The notes below the pieces were generated by a model that saw only the letters and a list, made by a program, of their open reading frames with translations, did not search any database and was not told the origin of the DNA. Below, piece after piece: positions 7,601 to 12,256 of a stretch of DNA of 12,256 nt; position 1 is the stretch's first letter, and every line of letters starts with the position of its first letter. The stretch covers positions 1-12,256 of the forward strand of contig JADZET010000260.1 in NCBI GenBank assembly GCA_020850375.1. Reading direction: 5' to 3'. Source of the DNA: Phycisphaeraceae bacterium (GTDB taxonomy: Bacteria > Planctomycetota > Phycisphaerae > Phycisphaerales > Phycisphaeraceae). Both the position numbers and the translations under genes were made by a program.

Positions 7601-7855
7601 TCAAGGTTCCGGGCTTATTAGCTTGGATTCCGGCAGGACTTCCATGATGATCAGCATGCGATCCGGCTGGCCGCAGGCGGGGCAGAGGGGGGCTTCCAGC
7701 TTCGAGGGGTTGTTGAGGTGCTGAAGCTTGGGGTCGAGGTAGTGCATCACCATGTCGACCGGGCCGGGGTCGTTAAGCCTGCGTCCGCAGCAGGGGCAGA
7801 CCTTGCCGCCCATGCGGCGCTCCAGGGTGTTCAGGCGGGCGGTCAGTTGGGGCAT
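7601..7855 (-). CDS. Small zinc-ribbon protein
   Basis: An 84-residue protein with two CxxC knuckles, C20-P-C-C23 and C58-P-A-C61, each followed by glycine, as in zinc ribbons. The first 15 residues (LTARLNTLERRM) could form a short coiled coil, and the C-terminus (RMLIIMEVLPESK) could supply the strands of the ribbon. GGAG sits 8 bases before the ATG. It starts 16 bases downstream of the terminase-like HTH gene on the same strand, so the two are probably co-transcribed, with the integrase following. Small zinc ribbons of this kind are common near phage packaging genes, but the function is unknown. Coding status is well supported by cysteine spacing and ribosome-binding site. Confidence 0.75.
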   Translation of the reverse strand: MPQLTARLNTLERRMGGKVCPCCGRRLNDPGPVDMVMHYLDPKLQHLNNPSKLEAPLCPACGQPDRMLIIMEVLPESKLISPEP

Positions 7856-7871
7856 GAGTCAGTCTCCATTC

Positions 7872-8300
7872 TTATCGTGAGCCTCGGTTGGCCAAGTCGA
7901 CCGTCTGCTCGAGGCTGGCCAGACGTGTGGCGAAGTCGTCGAGCTCGATGCCCTCGCGGCCGAAGCGCAGGATCGTCGTGGCGGCGGTCACGCGGGCGTG
8001 GTGCGGGGCGGTGGTGTCGGCCATGATCGTGGCCAGGGTGTTGACGGCCAGGGGTGCGATCCGCTGGGTCATGGCGATGGCCTGGCTAAAGGCGTCGCGT
8101 CGGGCCCGGCGGTAGGCCGCGCCGAAGACCGGCTCGCTGAGCCAGCGGTAGAGCGACCGCTCACTCGTCCCCGCCGCGGCGGCGGCCCGGGCCACCGTGG
8201 GTTGGTTGAGCAGCTCGAGGATGGCTTGCTCCTGCCTGGGTGACAGGCCGTCGAGCAGGGCCACGGCGGAGTCGTCGATGGATGGGTTCTCGTCGAGCAT
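7872..8300 (-). CDS. HTH protein resembling phage terminase small subunits
   Basis: A 142-residue DNA-binding protein. After an acidic N-terminus, residues 19-54 form a helix-turn-helix: LSPRQEQAILELL, then TVARAAAAAGTSERSLYRWLS. This is the layout of terminase small subunits of the phBC6A51 kind, which recognise phage DNA for packaging: the 'numbers of genes/vaccination' helices followed by a helical body (AAYRRARRDAFSQAIAMTQR) for oligomer contacts. The C-terminus has a short coiled-coil candidate (RLASLEQTVDL). GGGGAG lies 7 bases before ATG 8300. The next gene is the zinc ribbon, then the integrase. No large terminase subunit, portal or capsid gene is in the window, so this may be a remnant or a regulator derived from a terminase subunit. 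The HTH is clear; the terminase link is tentative. Confidence 0.7.
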   Translation of the reverse strand: MLDENPSIDDSAVALLDGLSPRQEQAILELLNQPTVARAAAAAGTSERSLYRWLSEPVFGAAYRRARRDAFSQAIAMTQRIAPLAVNTLATIMADTTAPHHARVTAATTILRFGREGIELDDFATRLASLEQTVDLANRGSR

Positions 8301-8450
8301 GGCTTAACTCCCCGGATGATCCACGGCATCGCCCGGCGGAGACGATGCCTCATAATCGGCTGCGATTGCTGCGTTTAAAGCCTTGATGTCCTGGCGAGCC
8401 CTTGGCTGAATGGGGTCTGCACCGTCACCCCTTTTCCAAGGAGCACAGCT

Positions 8451-8900
8451 ATGACCAGCAAGAAGCCTCGGACGACAAGCCCCGCTCAGCCACGCGGCCG
8501 AACAACGAAGACCAAGGCGGTTGTCCCCGGCCCCGACACCACAGCGCCCACGCCCGCCGACGTTGGCCCACGTCCCGCCCCGGACGCGCCATCCGCCACG
8601 GAGGCGTCCACGGCCAAGATCCCCGACACGGGCGAACGTCGGGGCAAGAGCACGCCACGCCCCAGCGGCCTGACCGCCGCCATGCAGGTCCTGGCCGACG
8701 CCGGCGAACCGCTGAGCGCTCGCCAGATCGTCGACCGCATGTTTGCCCAAGGGCTGTGGGCCACCGGCGGCAAGACCCCCCACGCCACGATCTACGCCGC
8801 CATCCACCGCGAGATCGCTGAGAAGGGCGAAGCCGCACGATTCACCAAGGTCGAACGGGGGAAGTTCAAGCTCAACCCCACACAGGAGCCGCCGTACTGA
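8451..8900 (+). CDS. HARE-HTH domain protein
   Basis: A 149-residue protein with a disordered basic/proline-rich first half (residues 1-72, rich in Lys, Arg, Pro, Thr) and a HARE-HTH winged-helix domain at about 73-142: GLTAAMQVLADAGEPLSARQ, then IVDRMFAQGLW, TPHATIYAAIHREI and ARFTKVERGKFKLN. HARE-HTH domains (named after HB1, Asxl and restriction endonucleases) are known in bacteria fused to restriction or repair enzymes and in RNA polymerase delta; this one stands alone, like many planctomycete homologues. AAGGAG lies 7 bases before the ATG and a strong terminator follows, so it is probably a single-gene transcript. A decayed copy of its C-terminus lies at 9420-9524. It probably binds DNA; no partner can be named. 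It is divergent from the HTH gene at 8300; the 150 bases between show no convincing promoter for either. Confidence 0.88.
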   Translation: MTSKKPRTTSPAQPRGRTTKTKAVVPGPDTTAPTPADVGPRPAPDAPSATEASTAKIPDTGERRGKSTPRPSGLTAAMQVLADAGEPLSARQIVDRMFAQGLWATGGKTPHATIYAAIHREIAEKGEAARFTKVERGKFKLNPTQEPPY

Positions 8901-8926
8901 GGGCAGGTCCCTTCCACGATCCCGGC

Positions 8927-8953
8927 AACCCCAGCCGTCGGAGCTGGGGTTTT
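8927..8953 (+). terminator. Rho-independent terminator of the HARE-HTH gene
   Basis: A perfect 9-base stem AACCCCAGC (8927-8935) pairs with GCTGGGGTT (8943-8951) around a 7-base loop and runs into TTTT. It begins 27 bases after the stop codon of the HARE-HTH gene. From here to 9102 no gene is seen; the stretch holds only the candidate promoter at 9047-9075. Confidence 0.85.
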
Positions 8954-9046
8954 CTGCGGTGTCATCAGTCCAGCCTGCCAAGGCGTTGATACATCCAGCC
9001 CATCGGGACCAACCGGCAAAAAACGCGGATTGTGAACCAACAATGC

Positions 9047-9075
9047 TTGCCCAAGTGATCGTGGAGTAATACAAC
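9047..9075 (+). promoter_or_regulatory. Possible promoter of the orphan RHH antitoxin gene
   Basis: TTGCCC (9047-9052; 4 of 6 matches to -35), a 17-base spacer, TACAAC (9070-9075; 4 of 6 matches to -10). It is similar in wording to the clearer promoter of the second RHH gene (TTGCCT with TACAAT). Confidence 0.3.
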
Positions 9076-9102
9076 CAACCTGAACCCGTAGGAGCACTCG
9101 TG

Positions 9103-9330
9103 ATGCCCGACCTGCTCATCCGCAATCTCGACGACCAAACGCTTAAGCGACTCAGACGCCGCGCCCGGGACGCGGGCCGCTCACTCCAAAGCGAGACCCG
9201 CCTGATTCTCGAAAAGGCCGCCGGTCGGTCGCTGGACGAATCGCTCCAGGTCGCTGCCAGCTGGCGGAAAAGACTGGGCAAACGATCGACCGACAGCGCG
9301 GCCATACTGCGTGAGGACCGGCAACGATGA
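9103..9330 (+). CDS. FitA/VapB-like ribbon-helix-helix antitoxin without a toxin
   Basis: A 75-residue protein. The N-terminus MPDLLIRNLDDQTLKRLRRR is the RHH strand and first helix, followed by DAGRSLQSETRLILEKA (second helix): the FitA-type antitoxin fold that binds operator DNA and, through its tail, a PIN toxin. The tail ending DSAAILREDRQR is the usual toxin-binding end of VapB antitoxins in this family. GGAG lies 8 bases before ATG 9103; GTG at 9100 is an alternative. The stop overlaps an ATG (ATGA, 9327-9330), exactly where a VapC toxin normally starts, but that frame gives only 22 codons without any PIN motif (stop at 9393-9395). The toxin is therefore lost and the antitoxin is an orphan. 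It might still repress its promoter or protect against related toxins. Confidence 0.85.
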   Translation: MPDLLIRNLDDQTLKRLRRRARDAGRSLQSETRLILEKAAGRSLDESLQVAASWRKRLGKRSTDSAAILREDRQR

Positions 9331-9419
9331 GGTGTCTGGCCCATGTCCTGGGCAGCTATGCGATAGGGGCGTTTGTGCGTGGATTGGCTGATTGATGTGC
9401 TCGCGGGAGCACGGCAGGG

Positions 9420-9524
9420 AGCGCCGTGTGCCGCGAGATCGCCCCCAAGCGCAGCCAAGCCCGTTTCACCAAGGTCGAACGCGGCAAACGCCAATTCACC
9501 ATCAGTCTGCTGCCACCGTCCTAA
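9420..9524 (+). pseudogene. Fragment of a second HARE-HTH gene (C-terminal part only)
   Basis: The frame ending at TAA 9522-9524 reads AVCREIAPKRSQ, ARFTKVERGKRQFT, LLPPS. This aligns with the C-terminus of the intact HARE-HTH protein at 8451-8900 (AIHREIAEKGEA, ARFTKVERGKFKL, EPPY), with the stretch ARFTKVERGK identical. The preceding domain part and any start codon are absent, and an in-frame stop lies at 9393-9395. It is a remnant of a duplicated or recombined gene. It sits where the toxin of the upstream antitoxin should be. The rest of 9331-9613 shows nothing recognisable. Confidence 0.7.
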
Positions 9525-9613
9525 ATCGTCTTGCCACCAGCGGGTATGACCGCCCCGACGGCGCTGACCGGGGTGGTCGCTGGGACAGATCCGCACGACG
9601 CCCGTTAAAGCAA

Positions 9614-9641
9614 TTGCCTTTTGTCGCCGATGTATTACAAT
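9614..9641 (+). promoter_or_regulatory. Promoter of the RHH/PIN toxin-antitoxin pair
   Basis: TTGCCT (9614-9619), a 16-base spacer and TACAAT (9636-9641; 5 of 6 matches to -10). Transcription would begin near 9648, only 3-10 bases before the candidate antitoxin start codons. There is no room for a ribosome-binding site, so the message is probably leaderless. Confidence 0.55.
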
Positions 9642-9646
9642 GTATT
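9631..9646. promoter_or_regulatory. Candidate RHH operator: TGTATT direct repeat at 10-base spacing
   Basis: TGTATT occurs at 9631-9636 and again at 9641-9646, exactly one helical turn apart and flanking or covering the -10 box. RHH dimers usually bind short repeats on one DNA face, so this fits autorepression of the toxin-antitoxin operon. Confidence 0.4.
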
Positions 9647-9651
9647 GCGCT

Positions 9652-9867
9652 ATGGGTATGATCAACCTTCGCATCCCGGACAAGCTCCGCCGCGAGCTTG
9701 AAAAGCTCAGCCGACAGCAGGACCGCCCGGTTAGTGAAGTGGTCCGCGAGTCGTTGCGGCGATATGTGGCCGTCGAGAAGTTCCACGCCCTGCGAGCCAC
9801 GACGCTCCCCTTCGCTGAGGCCCAGGGGCTCCTGACCGACGAAGACATCTTCAAGGTCGTCTCGTGA
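9652..9867 (+). CDS. CopG-type ribbon-helix-helix antitoxin
   Basis: About 71 residues. MINLRIPDKLRRELEKLSRQ is the RHH strand and first helix, then RPVSEVVRESLRRYV the second helix; the tail FHALRATTLPFAEAQGLLTD would wrap the toxin. It is the antitoxin of the PIN protein encoded next: its TGA overlaps the toxin GTG (GTGA, 9864-9867), which ties translation of the two together. Start choice: ATG 9640 lies inside the predicted -10 box, so ATG 9652 or ATG 9658 is used; neither has a Shine-Dalgarno, consistent with a leaderless message. The operon is probably repressed by its own product through the TGTATT repeats. Unrelated in sequence to the orphan antitoxin at 9103. The pairing is typical of putative PIN-family toxin systems and is well supported by the overlap. 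Confidence 0.85.
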   Translation: MGMINLRIPDKLRRELEKLSRQQDRPVSEVVRESLRRYVAVEKFHALRATTLPFAEAQGLLTDEDIFKVVS

Positions 9868-10259
9868 GAGTGGTGCTGGACACCAACGTCTTGCTCGCCG
9901 CCCTGGGCACGCGCGGCCTGTGCGAGGCTCTGATGGATGTCTGCATCGAGTCGCACGAGCTGGTCCTTAGCCAACACATCCTTGACGAGTTGCACGAACA
10001 TCTTTCGGGCAAGTTCAAGATGCCCAAGCGACGCGCCGCGGAGGTCGTGAGTTTCCTGCGTGAGCATGCGGAGTTGGTCGAGCCGGCGTCGGTGGCCAAG
10101 GGCACGGTCAAGGATCGGGACGACCTGCCCGTGCTGGGCACGGCCGTGGCGGCGAAGGCCGATGTCCTGGTAACAGGGGACCATGAATTGCAGGCCCTGG
10201 GGGTATTTCACGGGATTCCGATCCTCTCGCCGCGTGCGTTCTACGACCAGTTGCGGTGA
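9864..10259 (+). CDS. PIN-domain ribonuclease toxin
   Basis: A 131-residue PIN-domain protein, expected to be an Mg-dependent RNase held in check by the RHH protein encoded upstream. The acidic active-site set is complete: D6 in VVLDTNVLL, E42 in ILDELHEHL, D87 in KDRDDLPVL and D106 in VTGDHELQAL. The LDTNVLLAAL start and the C-terminal PILSPRAFYDQL are the hallmarks of the 'putative toxin component, PIN family' group (COG1569-like). It begins with GTG 9864, overlapping the antitoxin stop. Length is normal and nothing is broken, so the toxin is probably functional. It converges with the methyltransferase gene; the gap 10260-10387 holds the repeats described at 10321-10382 and no visible terminator. 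Confidence 0.92.
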   Translation: MRVVLDTNVLLAALGTRGLCEALMDVCIESHELVLSQHILDELHEHLSGKFKMPKRRAAEVVSFLREHAELVEPASVAKGTVKDRDDLPVLGTAVAAKADVLVTGDHELQALGVFHGIPILSPRAFYDQLR

Positions 10260-10320
10260 CGAAGCCGACAAATTCATCACGTTGTGTTCGGTACACTGCG
10301 ACCGTCGCTAGGCACCTCAT

Positions 10321-10382
10321 TCACTAGGTAAGAAAACTTGACTAGCGGCCATCACTAGTAAAGCGGCCTTGACTAAGGACCC
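10321..10382. repeat. Two tandem 31-base imperfect repeats
   Basis: Unit 1 (10321-10351) and unit 2 (10352-10382) share TCACTAG at the start and CTTGACTA at the same internal offset (10337 and 10368), with variable bases between. CTAG, rare in many bacterial genomes, occurs at 10308, 10324, 10342 and 10355. The pair lies in the convergent gap between the PIN gene and the methyltransferase gene. It could be a protein-binding array or a trace of recombination. Confidence 0.55.
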
Positions 10383-10387
10383 GCAGC

Positions 10388-11704
10388 TCAAGCGGTTGCC
10401 GCAAGGTTTATCCGCTGGGCCTTCTTCCCCGTGAACTGCTCCCACCGCTGGACGATCACGTCGCAGTAGAGCGCGTCGAGCTCCATGAGGTAGGCCCGCC
10501 GGCCCGTCTGCTCGGCGGCGATGAGCGTGGAACCACTGCCGCCAAAGAGGTCCAGGACGTTCTCCCCCGGAAGGGACGAGTACTCCATCGCCCGCTTGGC
10601 CAGCTCGACGGGCTTCTCGGTCAGGTGGATCATGCTTTGGGGGTTGACCTTCTTGACGGTCCAGACGTCCGTGGCGTTGTTGGGCCCGTGGAACTGGTGG
10701 CCCGCCCCCTCGCGCCAGCCATAGAAGCACCACTCGTGGTTGCCCATGAAGTCCTTGCGCGTCAGGACCGGGTGCTCCTTGACCCAGATCACCGCCTGGC
10801 TGAAGTAGAGCTCGTGCTTCTTGAGCACCGGCGGGTAGTTGGCGCAGTTGGCATAGCCACCCCAGATGTAGAAGCCCCGCCCGGGAAGAAGAACGCGGGC
10901 GAGGTTGCCGAACCAGGCGTCCAGGAGCTGGTCGAACTGCTCATCGGTGACGAAGTCGTTGGCCAGGGGGCGGTCCTTGGGCCGGAGCTGCCGATGCGTG
11001 GCCTTGGCCTTGCCGGGGTGGCGTTCGACGTCGAGCTTCTGGTGATGGGTGGATTCGAACGACGACAGGCCGGCCGCGATGGCGTTGTTGGAGCGCGGCT
11101 CGACACGGACGTTGTACGGCGGATCGGTGTTGACCAGATGAACCCCCGGAATTCCATCCAGCAGCCGATCCACGTCCCCCGGAAGGCTGCTGTCGCCGCA
11201 GAGCAGGCGGTGATTCCCTAGAACCCACAGATCGCCCGGCTGCGTCGTGGCCTCATCCGGCGGGGCGGGCACGTCGTCCGGGTCGGTCAGACCCTGCTCC
11301 AGGGCGTCGGCGGTGCAGAGCAGGCGATTGAGCTCGTCCGCCGGGAAGCCCAGCAGGTTCAGATCGATGCCCAGCTCACGCAGTCCCGTTAGCTCCAGAG
11401 GCAACAGTGCCGTATCCCAGGTGGCGAGGTTGGCCGTCTGGTTGTCGGCGATCCGGTACGCCCTGGCCTTCTCGGGCGACAGATCCGCAGCCACGTGGAC
11501 GGGCACCTCGGCCATGCCCAGCTTCCGAGCGGCCTTCCACCTTGTGTGGCCGACGACGATGACGCCCTGGTCGTCCACGACGATCGGCTGGCGGAAGCCG
11601 AACTCCCGTAGGGACGCGGCCACGGCGTCCACCGCCTGGTCGTTCACGCGCGGGTTCTGCTCGTAGGGGCGGATCTGGTCAATGGGGCGAAGCTCGATGT
11701 GCAT
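10388..11704 (-). CDS. ParB-like N-terminal domain fused to a beta-class DNA methyltransferase
   Basis: A 438-residue phage-type modification enzyme expected to methylate adenine or cytosine amino groups. Residues 1-95 are a ParB/Srx-like domain: IELRPIDQIRPYEQNPR, IVVDDQGVIVVGHTRW (a GHTR box in place of the GERR of ParB). After a linker, the methyltransferase domain has catalytic DPPY at 194-197, TEKPVELAKRAME at about 362-374 and SAM-binding FGGSGS at 387-392; DPPY before FxGxG marks the beta class. I start at ATG 11704, where the ParB domain begins, 6 bases after GGGAG. The frame stays open to ATG 11929, adding 75 Pro/Arg-rich residues that do not look like protein, though that ATG also has a good GGGAGGGG site. 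No cognate nuclease is nearby, so it may be an anti-restriction or regulatory methylase of a prophage-like element. Confidence 0.93.
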   Translation of the reverse strand: MHIELRPIDQIRPYEQNPRVNDQAVDAVAASLREFGFRQPIVVDDQGVIVVGHTRWKAARKLGMAEVPVHVAADLSPEKARAYRIADNQTANLATWDTALLPLELTGLRELGIDLNLLGFPADELNRLLCTADALEQGLTDPDDVPAPPDEATTQPGDLWVLGNHRLLCGDSSLPGDVDRLLDGIPGVHLVNTDPPYNVRVEPRSNNAIAAGLSSFESTHHQKLDVERHPGKAKATHRQLRPKDRPLANDFVTDEQFDQLLDAWFGNLARVLLPGRGFYIWGGYANCANYPPVLKKHELYFSQAVIWVKEHPVLTRKDFMGNHEWCFYGWREGAGHQFHGPNNATDVWTVKKVNPQSMIHLTEKPVELAKRAMEYSSLPGENVLDLFGGSGSTLIAAEQTGRRAYLMELDALYCDVIVQRWEQFTGKKAQRINLAATA

Positions 11705-11831
11705 GAGTAACTCCCTAAATGAGGGGTAAAAGGGGTAGGAGCTGGTTGAACGGGGTGTTTTTTGGGGGCCAAGGCGTGCCAAGGGACGCCGACGGCACGG
11801 ATCGGGAGGTGGGGGGAGGAGCCGCGGAAGT

Positions 11832-11864
11832 GGGTCGGCAGGCGAAGCCTTGTTTACGAGACCC
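11832..11864. other. Nested stem-loop in the methyltransferase upstream region
   Basis: GGGTC (11832-11836) pairs with GACCC (11860-11864) around an inner AGGC-GAA-GCCT hairpin (11840-11850); GCGAAGC is an unusually stable mini-hairpin. It lies in the 220 bases between the methyltransferase ATG and the next fragment, a G/C-rich stretch with no convincing gene. It might form in either strand's RNA; a role is not known. Confidence 0.3.
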
Positions 11865-11900
11865 CTCACCGGGACTCGCCAGAGGGTTGTGTAGACGTAG

Positions 11901-11913
11901 ACAGCCGGGCTGT
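11901..11913. promoter_or_regulatory. Perfect palindrome with adjacent hexamer repeat
   Basis: ACAGCC-G-GGCTGT is a 6-1-6 perfect palindrome, preceded by the tandem hexamer GTAGACGTAGAC (11891-11902). The arrangement looks like an operator or recombinase-binding site upstream of the methyltransferase gene. Confidence 0.3.
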
Positions 11914-11925
11914 GGAGGAAGGAGG

Positions 11926-12130
11926 TCATGGCTGGCCCCTCCCGGCGGCTTGCACCATGGCGACGATTCCCGCGCGGATCGCGGGGGGTAGCGTCGGCCA
12001 GTTTTCGACGATCAGGAGCAGATCTTTGGGGGGATCCGGGTCAACGTGAAAACCGCTGGCACCTGCGCTGATAGCAGGTGCGGAAGTCGAGTTTTTCCCG
12101 GGTTTTTTGGGGGTCTTGGAGGGGGTGGCC
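11926..12130 (-). pseudogene. C-terminal tail of an unrecognised protein, in frame with the tRNA fragment
   Basis: The frame ending at TGA 11926-11928 reads GFHVDPDPPKDLLLI, then VENWPTLPPAIRAGIVAMVQ. The last 30 residues look like real protein, of a kind I associate with planctomycete genes near integrases (recollection, not a search). There is no ATG in frame before the AMVQ methionine; going upstream, the frame passes through a hairpin and into the tRNA-Leu half, where the only candidate starts are GTG 12168 and TTG 12201. So it is most likely a gene 3' end left after recombination at the tRNA; a translated fusion beginning in the tRNA half cannot be excluded. Its stop overlaps ATG 11929 as ATGA. 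Confidence 0.35.
12059..12081. repeat. Perfect 8-base inverted repeat near the tRNA breakpoint
   Basis: GCACCTGC (12059-12066) and GCAGGTGC (12074-12081) flank a 7-base loop. There is no T-tract directly behind it on either strand, so it is a poor intrinsic terminator. It lies about 50 bases inside the tRNA breakpoint and could be a recombinase arm site. Confidence 0.4.
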
Positions 12131-12172
12131 GGATTTTGAATCCGTCGCGTCTGCCAGTTCCGCCACACCGGC
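12131..12172 (-). tRNA. 5' half of a tRNA-Leu(CAA) gene, truncated
   Basis: On the minus strand the acceptor strand GCCGGTG starts at 12172, followed by TGGCGGAACTGGCAGACGCG (D-arm of a leucine tRNA) and GGATTCAAAATCC (anticodon stem and loop, anticodon CAA). After this the sequence does not continue as a tRNA: the long variable arm, the T-loop GGTTCGA and the closing CACCGGC are absent down to 11700. Its promoter upstream is intact. The 5' half is therefore genuine and the 3' half has been replaced. Confidence 0.8.
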
Positions 12173-12185
12173 TGGTGGAGGGGCG

Positions 12186-12214
12186 ATTCTATCCGGGGCA
12201 AGGGCGGCGGCCAA
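12186..12214 (-). promoter_or_regulatory. Promoter of the truncated tRNA-Leu gene
   Basis: On the minus strand TTGGCC (-35, 12209-12214), a 17-base spacer and TAGAAT (-10, 12186-12191; 5 of 6 matches). The tRNA 5' end is 13 bases beyond the -10 box. The rest to 12256 shows nothing recognisable. Confidence 0.55.
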
Positions 12215-12256
12215 ACGCCGCGGCGGAGAGAGGTTTGTGACGGAATGGGAACAAGA

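Noticed and set aside
8304..10280. A 658-codon open frame on the minus strand
   Set aside because: It runs antisense to the HARE-HTH, RHH and PIN genes, all supported by motifs and ribosome-binding sites. Only its last about 30 codons lie outside those genes and are mentioned separately.
11705..11929. 75-residue N-terminal extension of the methyltransferase
   Set aside because: Pro/Arg-rich and unlike protein; the ParB domain begins at ATG 11704 with its own ribosome-binding site. Kept only as an alternative.
11758..12113. TTTTTTGGGGG repeated at 11758-11768 and 12103-12113 as possible attachment cores
   Set aside because: Low-complexity homopolymer runs with different flanks; chance is a sufficient explanation in a G-rich stretch.
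12131..12201. Peptide VWRNWQTRRIQNP as a protein start
   Set aside because: This is the well-known false translation of a leucine tRNA gene; the DNA folds as acceptor, D-arm and anticodon arm.
1..12256. CRISPR array, rRNA gene or complete tRNA
   Set aside because: No regularly spaced repeats beyond the two 31-base units, no rRNA signature, and the only tRNA seen is the truncated one.

Overview
The window comes from a high-GC bacterium. The style of the accessory genes (a free-standing HARE-HTH protein, a ParB-methylase fusion, a CxxC zinc-ribbon protein beside a terminase-small-subunit-like HTH protein, and a C-terminal tail of the form WPTLPPAIRAGIVAMV) suggests Planctomycetota. That placement is an inference; there is no marker gene here. 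The content is accessory DNA: a defence/mobile-element island next to a broken tRNA-Leu gene.

Left block (1-6586, mostly minus strand): a type I restriction-modification operon in the order hsdR-hsdS-hsdM. Both junctions are 4-base ATGA overlaps. hsdM runs off the left edge. HsdS is 720 residues, far longer than usual, because about 190 residues are added behind the two target-recognition units; the extra part resembles the Panacea/SocA-like fold. Upstream is a good sigma70-type promoter, a possible leader peptide, and a 77-residue XRE regulator of the size of restriction-modification controller proteins. A perfect palindrome between this regulator and a divergent small gene looks like its operator.

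Middle block (6587-8300): an unrecognised 80-residue protein on the plus strand, then on the minus strand a short tyrosine recombinase with all catalytic residues but no N-terminal DNA-binding arm, a zinc-ribbon protein and a terminase-small-subunit-like HTH protein. These three look like one phage- or element-derived group.

Right block (8301-10387, plus strand): a HARE-HTH protein with a clear intrinsic terminator, a FitA/VapB-like ribbon-helix-helix antitoxin whose toxin is missing, a decayed second copy of the HARE-HTH C-terminus, and an apparently complete RHH/PIN toxin-antitoxin pair that may be read from a leaderless message. Two 31-base imperfect repeats rich in CTAG follow.

Right edge (10388-12256, minus strand): a ParB-domain/beta-class DNA methyltransferase fusion, a structured stretch without a convincing gene, the C-terminal tail of an unrecognised protein, and the promoter plus 5' half of a tRNA-Leu(CAA) gene that stops at the end of the anticodon stem. 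The sequence left of 12131 has replaced the tRNA 3' half, so this is a probable boundary of an integrated element whose other end lies outside the window.
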